A DNA stretch of 64,000 nt from assembly GCA_050258755.1 (NCBI GenBank), contig JBLMZI010000001.1, positions 186,001 through 250,000 on the forward strand, written 5' to 3'. Position numbers and translations under genes: made by a program. The notes under the pieces are model-generated. The model made no database searches. It saw only the letters and a list, made by a program, of their open reading frames with translations, and was not told the origin of the DNA. Numbering within the stretch: position 1 is the stretch's first letter; every line of letters begins with the position of its first letter. This DNA comes from JBLMZI01 sp050258755. Lineage in GTDB: Bacteria > Bacillota > Syntrophomonadia > Syntrophomonadales > DTU052. Below are positions 1 through 8,128 of this stretch, piece by piece.

Positions 1-342
1 GTGTCAGTTTCGACACTGAATTTTGCGAGACTTGTAATTGATAAGCGGCGGGCGGCCTACTTCGGCGTCATTTTGAATGAATACAAGTCGATGGCGGACG
101 AAGTCAACAATGTGATCAAGGCCGATTTTATTTCCGCGAAGCCGGTGTCAGGCGACGACATCGCAGAGCTTGAAAAAGCTCTTTCTGAAGCAACTGGCAA
201 GAACGTGAAAATCAACACGAGTGTGGATCCGGCATTGCTGGGCGGCGTTAAAATTCGCGTTGGCGACCGGATTATCGACGCAAGTGTTGTCAAGAAGCTG
301 CAAATGCTTAAGACCAGCCTTAAGAACACGAAGATCAGCTAG
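1..342 (+). CDS. atpH: ATP synthase F1 delta subunit, C-terminal part (cut by window edge)
   Basis: The delta subunit (OSCP) links the F1 head to the peripheral stalk of the F1Fo ATP synthase. Only the last 113 codons are present; the family is usually about 180 residues, so the first GTG in the window is probably an internal Val. The C-terminal hallmark is visible: a V.SA.PVS-like stretch, a helix, then DPALLGGVKIRVGDRIIDASV, the family's conserved closing motif. Stop at 340-342, 18 bases before the atpA start, fits the usual atpH-atpA operon order. The rest of the operon (atpB, E, F) should lie upstream of the window. Confidence 0.93.
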   Translation: MSVSTLNFARLVIDKRRAAYFGVILNEYKSMADEVNNVIKADFISAKPVSGDDIAELEKALSEATGKNVKINTSVDPALLGGVKIRVGDRIIDASVVKKLQMLKTSLKNTKIS

Positions 343-360
343 ATAGGGGTGAGTTCGTTC

Positions 361-1869
361 ATGAGTATCAGACCCGAAGAGATTAGCGCCATTCTTAAGC
401 AACAGATCGAGCGCTATCAATCTGAGGTCGAAGTCAGCAATGTAGGTACCGTTATCTTCGTCGGCGACGGTATTGCGCGGGTCTACGGTCTTCAGAACGC
501 AATGGCTGGAGAATTGCTCGAATTCCCCGGCGGTACTGTTGGGATGGTTCTGAACCTTGAAGAGGATAACGTCGGCGCAGTGTTGCTCGGCGATTATTCC
601 CACATTAAAGAAGGCGACATCGTTAAAGGGACTGGCAGGATTATGTCGGTGCCGACCGGAAAAGCGATGCTCGGCCGCGTCGTCAACGCTCTCGGGCAGC
701 CGATCGACGGCAAAGGCCCGATCAACACGGATGCGTTCCGCCCGATTGAGCGGGTTGCACCTGGTGTTGTTCTCCGTGAATCCGTTAACACGCCGATGCA
801 GACCGGTCTCAAGGCGATCGACGCCATGGTACCGATCGGCCGCGGCCAGCGCGAATTGATCATCGGCGACCGCCAGACCGGCAAAACCGCGATCTGCGTT
901 GACGCGATCATCAACCAGCGTTACAAAAAAGACCTCATTTGCATCTACGTCGCAATCGGCCAGAAGCAGTCCACTGTAGCGGCTGTGGTTGATAAGCTGA
1001 CCGAAACCGGCGCGATGGATTACACCATCGTCGTTGCTGCAACGGCTTCCGAGCCTGCGCCGCTGGTTTACCTGGCTCCTTACGCTGGCGTTGCCATCGC
1101 GGAAGAGTTCATGGAAACCGACAAAGCAGATGTGCTGATTTGCTACGATGACCTTTCCAAGCACGCTGTGGCTTACCGCGAAATGTCTCTGCTGCTCCGC
1201 CGTCCGCCCGGCCGCGAAGCTTATCCCGGAGACGTATTCTATTTGCACTCCCGCTTGCTGGAGCGCGCCTGTAAACTGAACAAAGAATGCGGCAACGGTT
1301 CGATCACCGCGCTGCCGATCATCGAAACCCAGGCTGGCGACGTAGCAGCTTACATCCCGACCAACGTTATCTCGATCACCGATGGCCAGATCTATCTGGA
1401 ATCCGACCTGTTCTATGCAGGTCAGCGTCCTGCGATCAACGTCGGTCTGTCGGTATCCCGCGTCGGTGGTTCTGCTCAGATCAAAGCCATGAAGGGTGTT
1501 GCTGGTAAGCTTCGCCTGGACCTCGCACAGTACCGTGAACTCGCAGCGTTCGCACAGTTCGGTTCCGACCTGGACAAAGCGACCCTCGCTCGTTTGAATC
1601 GCGGTGAGAAAACGCAGGAAATCCTGAAACAGGGACAGTATGAACCGTTCCCGGTTGAAGAACAGGTTATCGTCATCTATGCAGCCGTTAACGGCCATAT
1701 TGACGATATTCCCACCGACAAGGTAAAGGCGTTTGAAGGCGAATTCGTCAAGTTTATGCGCAGCAGCCACCCGGACATTCTGTCTGGAATTCGAGACAAA
1801 AAAGTGATTGTCGAAGAAGGCGCGCTGGTAAAAGCAATCGAAGAATTCAAAGCCATCTTCGCGGCATAG
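361..1869 (+). CDS. atpA: ATP synthase F1 alpha subunit
   Basis: Non-catalytic nucleotide-binding subunit of the F1 hexamer on the cytoplasmic face of the membrane. The product is 502 residues, full family length. The P-loop GDRQTGKT lies near residues 169-176, and the VGDGIARVYGL beta-barrel motif is near residue 37. The frame is open from a GTG at 349, but the ATG at 361 is preferred: GGGGTG at 346-351 is correctly spaced from it, and the product then begins MSIRPEEIS, typical of Bacillota AtpA. A 540-codon open frame on the opposite strand is a codon-bias shadow. Confidence 0.98.
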   Translation: MSIRPEEISAILKQQIERYQSEVEVSNVGTVIFVGDGIARVYGLQNAMAGELLEFPGGTVGMVLNLEEDNVGAVLLGDYSHIKEGDIVKGTGRIMSVPTGKAMLGRVVNALGQPIDGKGPINTDAFRPIERVAPGVVLRESVNTPMQTGLKAIDAMVPIGRGQRELIIGDRQTGKTAICVDAIINQRYKKDLICIYVAIGQKQSTVAAVVDKLTETGAMDYTIVVAATASEPAPLVYLAPYAGVAIAEEFMETDKADVLICYDDLSKHAVAYREMSLLLRRPPGREAYPGDVFYLHSRLLERACKLNKECGNGSITALPIIETQAGDVAAYIPTNVISITDGQIYLESDLFYAGQRPAINVGLSVSRVGGSAQIKAMKGVAGKLRLDLAQYRELAAFAQFGSDLDKATLARLNRGEKTQEILKQGQYEPFPVEEQVIVIYAAVNGHIDDIPTDKVKAFEGEFVKFMRSSHPDILSGIRDKKVIVEEGALVKAIEEFKAIFAA

Positions 1870-1882
1870 GTGGTGAGAAAAA

Positions 1883-2782
1883 ATGGCCGGTAAAGGCGTA
1901 CGAGACTACAAACGGCGCATTCGGAGCGTCAAGAATACTCAGCAGATAACGAAAGCCATGAAGATGGTCTCCGCCGCCAAACTGCGCCGTGCGCAGGAAA
2001 AGGCGGAAGAATCACGGCCTTACACCAGCAAGCTGCACGAAGTGCTGGCCCGGCTTACTACGATGGTAGAGGATGCACAGCATCCGCTCCTCGAGAAACA
2101 CGAAAGCGTTCGTCGGGTAACGTATGTGGTTGTTACCGCAGACCGTGGCTTATGCGGGGCGTTCAATACGAACATTATCCGTAAAGCCAATGCTTCGATG
2201 AACGAAGAAACCCGTCAGGTCGAATCGAATGTGGTGGCAGTCGGCCGCAAAGCGCGCGACTTCTATCGCAAACGCGAGATCAACATGGCGGGGGATTTCG
2301 TGAACCTTGGCGACAAACTGGGATATTCCCAGGCCAAGGAAATCGGCCAGTTCATCATGAAGATGTATGAAGAAGAGGCCACCGACGAGGTTTACCTGGT
2401 ATACGCGAAGTTCATCAATGCGATGCGGCAGATTCCGACGATGGTACAGATTCTTCCGATCGTACCGCCTGAGGAAGATAAGTCAGAGGCAACCGAACTA
2501 AGCAAGTATATGCCGGACTACCTCTATGAACCCAGCGTTGATACGATCTTACTGAGTTTGCTGCCGCGGTACATTGAAAACGAAGTGTACCACGCGCTGC
2601 TAGAATCCAAGGCCAGCGAGCACGGCGCCCGCATGGCTGCCATGGGTGCGGCGACCGACAACGCGAAAGAGTTGATCGGAAAGCTGAATCTCGAAATGAA
2701 CAAAGCCAGACAGGCAGCCATTACCAAGGAAATCCTTGAAATCGTTGGCGGAGCCGAAGCTTTGAAAAAGGGAGGCAAGTAG
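1883..2782 (+). CDS. atpG: ATP synthase F1 gamma subunit
   Basis: Central rotor shaft of F1, coupling ring rotation to catalysis. The product is 299 residues (family 285-300). The N-terminal helix MAGKGVRDYKRRIRSVKNTQ, with QQITKAMKMVSAAKLRRAQ after it, and the C-terminal helix with AAMGAATDNAKELIGKLNL are the two halves of the antiparallel coiled coil and are strongly conserved. A GGTGGTGAG ribosome site precedes the ATG. It lies 13 bases after atpA and 3 bases before atpD, so the three genes are co-transcribed and probably translationally coupled. Confidence 0.98.
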   Translation: MAGKGVRDYKRRIRSVKNTQQITKAMKMVSAAKLRRAQEKAEESRPYTSKLHEVLARLTTMVEDAQHPLLEKHESVRRVTYVVVTADRGLCGAFNTNIIRKANASMNEETRQVESNVVAVGRKARDFYRKREINMAGDFVNLGDKLGYSQAKEIGQFIMKMYEEEATDEVYLVYAKFINAMRQIPTMVQILPIVPPEEDKSEATELSKYMPDYLYEPSVDTILLSLLPRYIENEVYHALLESKASEHGARMAAMGAATDNAKELIGKLNLEMNKARQAAITKEILEIVGGAEALKKGGK

Positions 2783-2785
2783 ACA

Positions 2786-4216
2786 ATGGCGAAAGAAACT
2801 TACGGCCGCGTTGTCCAGGTTATCGGTCCGGTCGTTGACATTCGCTTCAACCCCGGCGAACTGCCCGACCTTCTGTATGCGGTAACGATTACTTCCGCTG
2901 ATCAGGATGCAAGCTATTCGTCCGATGCCGAAGTTGAGGTCACGCTGGAAGCCATGCAGGCGCTCGGGAACGACGTTGTCCGCTGCGTTGCACTGCAGCC
3001 GACTGACGGTCTGCAGAGGGGCATGAAAGCAAAGAACACCGGTGCTGCAATTTCCGTACCGGTCGGTGAAGGCACTTTGGGCCGGATCCTGAACGTTCTC
3101 GGTCAGCCGGTTGACCACGGTGGCCCGGTAGACACCAAGGAATTCTGGGAAATCCATCGCAAACCCCCGAAATTGACGGACCAGACTCCGGCAACCACGA
3201 TGTTGGAGACCGGTGTTAAGGTTCTCGACCTGATCTGCCCGTACGCTAAAGGCGGTAAGATTGGTCTGTTCGGCGGCGCAGGCGTTGGCAAAACCGTTAT
3301 CATCATGGAACTCATTCGTAACATCGCTTACGAGCATGGCGGTTACTCCGTGTTCACCGGCGTTGGTGAGCGGACCCGTGAAGGCAACGACCTCTGGGAA
3401 GAGATGAAGGAATCTGGCGTTCTTAACAAATGCGCTCTGATCTACGGTCAGATGAACGAGCCGCCCGGCGCACGTCTTCGGGTTGGTCTGACGGGTCTGA
3501 CAGTTGCGGAATACTTCCGTGACACCCAGGGCCAGGACGTTCTGATCTTTATCGACAACATCTTCCGGTTTGCACAAGCCGGCAACGAAGTGTCCGCGCT
3601 TCTCGGCCGCATGCCGTCCGCCGTTGGTTACCAGCCGACGCTGGCCACGGACATGGGTCTCCTTCAGGAGCGCATTACTTCCACGACGCATGGTTCGATC
3701 ACTTCTGCACAGGCCGTATACGTGCCTGCAGACGACCTGACCGACCCGGCGCCGGCAACGACCTTCGCTCATCTCGACGCGACGACGGTTCTTTCCCGTC
3801 AGATCTCCGAGTTGGGCATCTACCCGGCGGTTGACCCGCTGGACTCCACGTCCCGTATTCTCGATCCGAACATCGTTGGTGCGGATCATTACGCGACGGC
3901 TCGTGGCGTGCAGAAGATTCTGCAGCGCTACAAAGAACTGCAGGACATCATCGCGATCCTCGGGATGGACGAACTGACTGACGAAGACAAACTGGTTGTG
4001 GCCCGCGCTCGGAAGCTGCAGCGCTTCCTCTCGCAGCCGTTCCACGTTGCTGAGCAGTTCACCGGTACGCCGGGCGTGTTCGTTCCGGTCAAGGACACGG
4101 TCCGCAGCTTCACTGAAGTACTTATCGGGAAGCATGACGACCTCGCAGAAAATGCCTTTTACATGATGGGCGGCATCGATGCGGTGGTTGAGAACGCCAG
4201 AAGACAGGGGGCGTAG
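2786..4216 (+). CDS. atpD: ATP synthase F1 beta subunit
   Basis: Catalytic subunit that makes or hydrolyses ATP. The product is 476 residues. The Walker A motif GGAGVGKT lies near residues 162-169, followed by the conserved GERTREGNDL loop, the Walker B region DVLIFIDNIFRF, and ALLGRMPSAVGYQPTLATDMG. The start ATG is 3 bases after the atpG stop. Coding runs without interruption to a TAG 3 bases before atpC. A long antisense open frame across atpD is not a gene. Confidence 0.98.
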   Translation: MAKETYGRVVQVIGPVVDIRFNPGELPDLLYAVTITSADQDASYSSDAEVEVTLEAMQALGNDVVRCVALQPTDGLQRGMKAKNTGAAISVPVGEGTLGRILNVLGQPVDHGGPVDTKEFWEIHRKPPKLTDQTPATTMLETGVKVLDLICPYAKGGKIGLFGGAGVGKTVIIMELIRNIAYEHGGYSVFTGVGERTREGNDLWEEMKESGVLNKCALIYGQMNEPPGARLRVGLTGLTVAEYFRDTQGQDVLIFIDNIFRFAQAGNEVSALLGRMPSAVGYQPTLATDMGLLQERITSTTHGSITSAQAVYVPADDLTDPAPATTFAHLDATTVLSRQISELGIYPAVDPLDSTSRILDPNIVGADHYATARGVQKILQRYKELQDIIAILGMDELTDEDKLVVARARKLQRFLSQPFHVAEQFTGTPGVFVPVKDTVRSFTEVLIGKHDDLAENAFYMMGGIDAVVENARRQGA

Positions 4217-4219
4217 TCT

Positions 4220-4642
4220 ATGGAACAGCATGGCACCTTTATGCTGGAGATTGTGACCCCTGAGCGAATTGCGCTGAGTGAAGAGGTGCAGTTTCTGGTG
4301 GTTCCCGCTTTTGAAGGCGAACTCGGTGTCTTGATGAACCATGCCCCAATGGTAGCAGGTCTGCAGGTTGGCGTTCTGCGCTACATGGCACAGGACGGAC
4401 AATGGGCTCACATGGCGATCAGCGGTGGATTTATTGAAGTCATCGACAATGACGTCAAAGTCCTCGTCGAAACCAGTGAGCATGGGACCGAGATCGACAT
4501 TCTGCGTGCCAAGCAGGCGAAAGATCGTGCTGAGAAACGGCTCGCAGAACGCGAAGATCAAATCAGCTACACCAGGGCCCAACTGGCGCTTGCCCGAGCA
4601 ATGGCCAGGATCAAGGCCGCACAAGCGGAGAAAAGCATCTAA
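4220..4642 (+). CDS. atpC: ATP synthase F1 epsilon subunit
   Basis: Rotor-foot subunit that couples gamma to the c-ring and can inhibit ATP hydrolysis. The product is 140 residues. The N-terminal beta-sandwich (MLEIVTPERIALSEEVQFLVVPAFEGELGVL, conserved GELGVL at about residue 34) is followed by a C-terminal helical hairpin rich in Ala, Arg and Glu. This is the last gene of the operon, followed within 15 bases by a strong intrinsic terminator. Confidence 0.96.
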   Translation: MEQHGTFMLEIVTPERIALSEEVQFLVVPAFEGELGVLMNHAPMVAGLQVGVLRYMAQDGQWAHMAISGGFIEVIDNDVKVLVETSEHGTEIDILRAKQAKDRAEKRLAEREDQISYTRAQLALARAMARIKAAQAEKSI

Positions 4643-4656
4643 CGGTTGTAAAAACA

Positions 4657-4690
4657 GGCAAGCCGGGATCTCCCGGCTTGCCGTTTTTAT
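4657..4690 (+). terminator. Intrinsic terminator of the atp operon
   Basis: A perfect 12-bp stem (GGCAAGCCGGGA paired with TCCCGGCTTGCC, 2-base loop) is followed by GTTTTTAT. It sits directly after the atpC stop. Confidence 0.95.
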
Positions 4691-4843
4691 TAATTTTCGA
4701 AAGATTGGACCGTTTCCGGCATGACCAGAAGGATTCAAGGAAGACCGCGGCTGAAAGGGAACTGAAAAACAGCCCGGTGTTTCCGAACTCTGCATAGGCT
4801 GAAGTTCCCAGGGGATATGTTCCCTCAAAGGGGTAGGTAACAC

Positions 4844-5029
4844 ATGACAACTCTGCAGAAAATGTTTATCTTGCTCGTCGGGGGGTACCTGCTCTTTAAG
4901 ATCGTATTAGGAATACTATTTAGTGTTGTAATGAAACGCGTCGGGAAAAAGGGCAACGAGCTTAAACAGAGACGGATGGCGATTCGACAGAAACAGAAAA
5001 CGCAATCAGCCAATATCGATGATGAATAA
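4844..5029 (+). CDS. Small single-pass membrane protein, paralogue of the next gene
   Basis: A 61-residue protein with one hydrophobic helix (about residues 7-30) followed by a basic tail (KRVGKKGNELKQRRMAIRQKQK), predicting a cytoplasmic positively charged C-terminus. The ATG has a good site AAAGGGGTAGG 7-8 bases upstream. It aligns over its whole length with the 76-residue protein at 5276-5506 through a shared pattern MT..QK.FI...YL..K.V.G..F..V..R...K..E.K.RR..I. No known family is recognised and no function is assigned. Confidence 0.6.
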   Translation: MTTLQKMFILLVGGYLLFKIVLGILFSVVMKRVGKKGNELKQRRMAIRQKQKTQSANIDDE

Positions 5030-5203
5030 ACGGAATGGGCTGCATTCGGCAGAATTTCTATTGGGCAGCAAGCGTTAAACACCCACTCAAGGTTTTCATC
5101 CCAAACGTCGATTCAAGAACTATTATCCAACCCGGCGGCTAATATCCATTATTTACTATATTTGCGGCTGTCGAAAGAATTTGCCTTTTGGTGACAGAAG
5201 ATT

Positions 5204-5233
5204 TTGACAAAGCATAGCATGGTATTGCATAAT
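5204..5233 (+). promoter_or_regulatory. Sigma-A-type promoter upstream of the second small membrane protein
   Basis: Perfect -35 TTGACA (5204-5209), 18-bp spacer, -10 CATAAT (5228-5233). It lies 43 bases upstream of the ATG at 5276. Confidence 0.65.
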
Positions 5234-5275
5234 GGTGTTAGATAAAAGATTGGGTTGAAGGGGGACGGTGACAGG

Positions 5276-5506
5276 ATGACTTCAGCACAAAAGATATTTA
5301 TCATGGCAGCTGCAATGTACCTGATTGCCAAAGCGGTAATCGGCTTTGTATTCTATCTTGTGACACTGCGGATCGAACAAAAAGCCCTGGAATATAAACA
5401 TCGCCGCCAGTCGATTCTCCGCGCCAGAAGGCTGCGCAATCTGGAGATGTACCGGCAGCAGTACCAAGCGCTTGAGGACAGAAAACGCCGGTTTAAGGCC
5501 TTGTAG
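5276..5506 (+). CDS. Small membrane protein with basic coiled tail
   Basis: A 76-residue protein whose N-terminal hydrophobic helix (about residues 5-28) is followed by a strongly basic, Gln/Arg-rich amphipathic tail. The ATG at 5276 is preferred over an in-frame TTG at 5255 because GAAGGGGG at 5258-5264 lies upstream of it and the product then starts MTSAQKIF, parallel to MTTLQKMF in the 61-residue neighbour. It has its own consensus-like promoter. Its position between the atp operon and spoIID is the only functional hint; no family is recognised. Confidence 0.65.
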   Translation: MTSAQKIFIMAAAMYLIAKAVIGFVFYLVTLRIEQKALEYKHRRQSILRARRLRNLEMYRQQYQALEDRKRRFKAL

Positions 5507-5543
5507 GTTTTCGTCTATCAGAACATGAATAGAGGCTCACGCT

Positions 5544-5569
5544 ACTCCCCGTCTGGGGTGTTTTTTTTT
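5544..5569 (+). terminator. Short hairpin plus long T-tract
   Basis: CCCC-GTCT-GGGG (5547-5558), extendable with one mismatch, is followed by TG and nine T. The stem is short but the T-tract is excellent. It ends transcription after the small membrane gene, upstream of spoIID. Confidence 0.65.
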
Positions 5570-5622
5570 GGCGATTCGGTTCATAGACTGATATGAGCAT
5601 CGTTCAGGCGCGAGGTGCCCGA

Positions 5623-6555
5623 ATGAGAAGAAAACGATGGCGCTGGTTGTTGCTGGTTTTGTTAATGCTGCTGATCGCCGCTGGCATTCAGTGGCTTCGC
5701 CGGCCGGTGTATCAGCTTCCACAACGCGGTCCGGTGGTACGGCTCTGGCTTCATACCGAAAAACGAACCGTTGAGATTCCGCTGGAACGGTATGTGGTGG
5801 GGGTCGTACTTGCCGAAATGCCGATTTCGTTTGAAATGGAAGCCTTGAAAGCACAGGCGGTGGGGGCACGGACCTACACGGTCCGCAGGCTGGCAACGGG
5901 CGAGGCAGAGCACCCGCAAGGGGCGGTTTTGTGCGATAATCCCAATCATTGTCAGGCATACCTCGACCCGGCTGTTGCTGCCAGAAACGGGCGGAACGGC
6001 GCCTGGAAAGTTCGTCGGGCGGCTGCCGCGGTATGGACCAGCAGCGGGGAGATTCTGCGATACAGAGGTGAACCGGTCGATCCGGTCTATCATTCCACCT
6101 GCGGTGGACGCACCGCGCCAGCCTCCGAGGCATGGGGTCATGCGGTTTCTTATCTGGTCAGCGTACCCTGCCGCTGTACCGAGGTATCGCCGCACAGCAG
6201 AACGGGGGTTGTGGTCAACCTCAGTGAAATCGCTGCCAGGCTTGGGATCAAACACCGTATCAGGAAAATTCGCATCATTGAACGAACCTCTACCGGCAGG
6301 GTAAAGTGGTTAATGGTGGGCCAGACAAGGGTATCGGGCGAACGGTTCCGCGCCGCCATGAATCTGCCATCAAGAAGTATCACGGTGATTGTATCAGGGA
6401 AACAGGCCCGGGTCGTAACCCGCGGATATGGACATGGCGTCGGCATGTGCCAGTATGGGGCGCAAGCGATGGCCAAAGCCGGAAAATTACATAGAGAGAT
6501 TCTGTCGCATTATTATCCAGGAACCAGGCTTGACCGGTTAAGGTACAACGAATAG
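5623..6555 (+). CDS. spoIID: Stage II sporulation protein D (SpoIID/LytB family)
   Basis: SpoIID is a membrane-anchored lytic transglycosylase that cleaves glycan strands during engulfment of the forespore. The protein has 310 residues, with an N-terminal transmembrane anchor (RWRWLLLVLLMLLIAAGIQWL) and then the SpoIID domain. Visible motifs are ERYVVGVVLAEMP (conserved acidic residue), EALKAQAVGARTYTV, YHSTCGGRTAPASEAWG and the closing GYGHGVGMCQYGAQAMAK. The ATG at 5623 has GAGGTG five bases upstream; the in-frame ATG at 5593 has no ribosome site. In Bacillus the order is spoIID-spoIIQ-spoIIID-mbl; here spoIIQ is absent. Confidence 0.93.
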   Translation: MRRKRWRWLLLVLLMLLIAAGIQWLRRPVYQLPQRGPVVRLWLHTEKRTVEIPLERYVVGVVLAEMPISFEMEALKAQAVGARTYTVRRLATGEAEHPQGAVLCDNPNHCQAYLDPAVAARNGRNGAWKVRRAAAAVWTSSGEILRYRGEPVDPVYHSTCGGRTAPASEAWGHAVSYLVSVPCRCTEVSPHSRTGVVVNLSEIAARLGIKHRIRKIRIIERTSTGRVKWLMVGQTRVSGERFRAAMNLPSRSITVIVSGKQARVVTRGYGHGVGMCQYGAQAMAKAGKLHREILSHYYPGTRLDRLRYNE

Positions 6556-6605
6556 CCCCTCCCCGGCGTGAATACACATGTAAAAAACCCGGGAGGGGAA
6601 CGAGG

Positions 6606-6863
6606 ATGCAGAATTATATCCGCAAGCGTGCGGTTAAAGTTGGAAGATACATTCTCCGTACTTCGGCGACCGTGCGGCAAACAGCTGAAATTTTCGGGAT
6701 ATCCAAGTCCACCGTGCACAAGGATGTCAGCGAGCGGCTTCCAAGGATTAACAAGGAGCTCGCTGAGGAAGTAAAAAAGATCCTGGATAAGAATAAATCA
6801 GAACGTCACCTGAGGGGCGGCGAGGCGACCCGGCAGAAGTACATTGTCCAAAATAAGTTATAG
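6606..6863 (+). CDS. spoIIID: Sporulation transcription factor SpoIIID
   Basis: Mother-cell DNA-binding regulator acting after sigma-E. The product is 85 residues, the usual size, with a helix-turn-helix TVRQTAEIFGISKSTVHKDV at about residues 22-41 and the conserved downstream segment ERLPRINKELAEEVKKILDKNKSERHLRGGEAT, which is almost family-invariant. A GGGAGGGGAACGAGG ribosome site precedes the ATG. It lies 50 bases after spoIID and upstream of mbl, the conserved Bacillota order. Confidence 0.97.
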   Translation: MQNYIRKRAVKVGRYILRTSATVRQTAEIFGISKSTVHKDVSERLPRINKELAEEVKKILDKNKSERHLRGGEATRQKYIVQNKL

Positions 6864-6881
6864 ATCTTCTTGCGAACAGAT

Positions 6882-6911
6882 GCAGGAATTTTGACGAATT
6901 ACGACGAAATA
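6882..6911 (+). promoter_or_regulatory. Probable sigma-H promoter upstream of mbl
   Basis: GCAGGAATT (6882-6890), 12-bp spacer, GACGAAATA (6903-6911). This compares with the Bacillus sigma-H consensus RNAGGAWWW-N11-12-RNNGAATWW, with one mismatch in the -10. Two further matches with the same -35 occur at 12032 and, on the minus strand, at 14754. Confidence 0.5.
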
Positions 6912-6948
6912 AAACAGCTACGAATGGTACCAGCAAGGGGGAGCAAGA

Positions 6949-7971
6949 TTGTTTTTCGCAGAAGATATTGGAATTGATCTCGGGACTGCGACCGTGCTCG
7001 TGTTTGTCAAGGGCAAAGGCATTGTTTTGCATGAGCCGTCCGTGGTTGCGATAGACAAGGATACCGGCAAGATACTTAAGGTTGGCGAAGAAGCCCGCCA
7101 GATGTTAGGCCGGACACCCGGGAACATCGTCGCAACCCGGCCGATGAAGGATGGCGTGATCGCGGATTATGACACGACCGAAAAGATGCTGTCGCATTTT
7201 ATCCGTAAAGTGGTCGGTCAAAGACTGATCTGGAAACCCAGAGTATTGGTCTGTATCCCGTCCGGCGCCACGGAAGTGGAGGAGCGTGCGGTCATTCAGG
7301 CGGCCCAGCAGGCCGGTGCCCGGATAGCGACTACGATTGAAGAACCCAAGGCCGCAGCGATTGGGGCCGGCATCAATATCGAAGAAGCCGCCGGCAATAT
7401 GATTGTGGACATCGGCGGCGGAACCTCGGATGTTGCGGTGCTTTCCCTGGGCGGCATTGTTTGCCGATCTTCAATTCGCATCGGCGGGGACAAGTTTGAC
7501 GAAGCAATTATCCGGTTTGTCCGCCGCGAGTACAATCTGATGATTGGCGAGCGTACCGCGGAAGAACTGAAAATCCGGATCGGCACCGCTTTTCCGTCAG
7601 GCCGTAAAGAAGATGAATCCATGGAAGTGCGGGGCCGCGATTTACTGACCGGTCTTCCCAAAACAGTCCGCATTACCTCGCGGGAAAGCTGGATGGCCCT
7701 GCAGGAGCCGGTGGAAGCGGTGGTAACGACCGTGAAAGAAGTCCTGGAAAAGACCCCGCCTGAATTGGCCGCTGACATTTTAAACAACGGGATCGTCATG
7801 ACTGGCGGCGGCGCGCTCTTAAACGGGCTTGATTTACTGATTTCCAGAGAAACCAGCCTTCCAGTGCATGTCGCGGATAACGCGATTTCCTGTGTGGCAT
7901 TAGGAACTGGAAAAGCCCTGAGCAAGGAAACCTTTGCCAACCGCAAAAAGTCACCGAATGTGACACTCTGA
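6949..7971 (+). CDS. mbl: Rod-shape protein Mbl (MreB family)
   Basis: Bacterial actin that organises the peptidoglycan elongation machinery under the membrane. The product is 340 residues. Phosphate-1 motif GIDLGTATVLVF near residue 7, GEEARQMLGRTPGNIVATRP, phosphate-2 IVDIGGGTSDVAVLSLGG and adenosine motif VMTGGGALLNGLD are all present. It starts at TTG 6949, 6 bases after AAGGGGGAG. The N-terminus MFFAEDIGIDLGTA and the position after spoIIID identify it as Mbl rather than MreB. Confidence 0.93.
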   Translation: MFFAEDIGIDLGTATVLVFVKGKGIVLHEPSVVAIDKDTGKILKVGEEARQMLGRTPGNIVATRPMKDGVIADYDTTEKMLSHFIRKVVGQRLIWKPRVLVCIPSGATEVEERAVIQAAQQAGARIATTIEEPKAAAIGAGINIEEAAGNMIVDIGGGTSDVAVLSLGGIVCRSSIRIGGDKFDEAIIRFVRREYNLMIGERTAEELKIRIGTAFPSGRKEDESMEVRGRDLLTGLPKTVRITSRESWMALQEPVEAVVTTVKEVLEKTPPELAADILNNGIVMTGGGALLNGLDLLISRETSLPVHVADNAISCVALGTGKALSKETFANRKKSPNVTL

Positions 7972-8002
7972 TACATAAGGGAACAAAGCTTATGCACAAA
8001 AA

Positions 8003-8026
8003 AACCGCCGTTCAGGCGGTTATTTT
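8003..8026. terminator. Terminator after mbl
   Basis: AACCGCC (8003-8009), loop GTTCA, GGCGGTT (8015-8021), then ATTTTT. A-rich upstream sequence would let it work in both directions. Confidence 0.85.
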
Positions 8027-8045
8027 TGTGCCCGCGAATCAGGAT

Positions 8046-8073
8046 TAAAGGCGAGCCGCTCATTATTCGATAA
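8046..8073 (+). promoter_or_regulatory. Sigma-D (flagellar) type promoter
   Basis: TAAA (8046-8049), 16-bp spacer, TTCGATAA (8066-8073). This compares with TAAA-N14-16-GCCGATAT for sigma-D/FliA; the CGATAA core is intact. It lies 55 bases upstream of the flagellar gene at 8129, which suits its function. Confidence 0.5.
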
Positions 8074-8128
8074 TTGACAAAGAAGGATGAGGATTCACGT
8101 TTTCATCAAACACCGGAGGGACTAAACG

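Noticed and set aside
148..1770. 540-codon open frame antisense to atpA
   Set aside because: It mirrors the codon bias of atpA, has no ribosome site and no family features; the forward strand clearly encodes AtpA.
2600..4843. 747-codon open frame antisense to atpG, atpD and atpC
   Set aside because: It covers three well-identified genes and a terminator; low-complexity, His/Arg-rich translation typical of a shadow frame.
8073..8078. TTGACA at 8073 as a sigma-A -35 box for the flagellar gene
   Set aside because: No acceptable -10 hexamer lies 16-18 bases downstream; the overlapping sigma-D-like element fits better.
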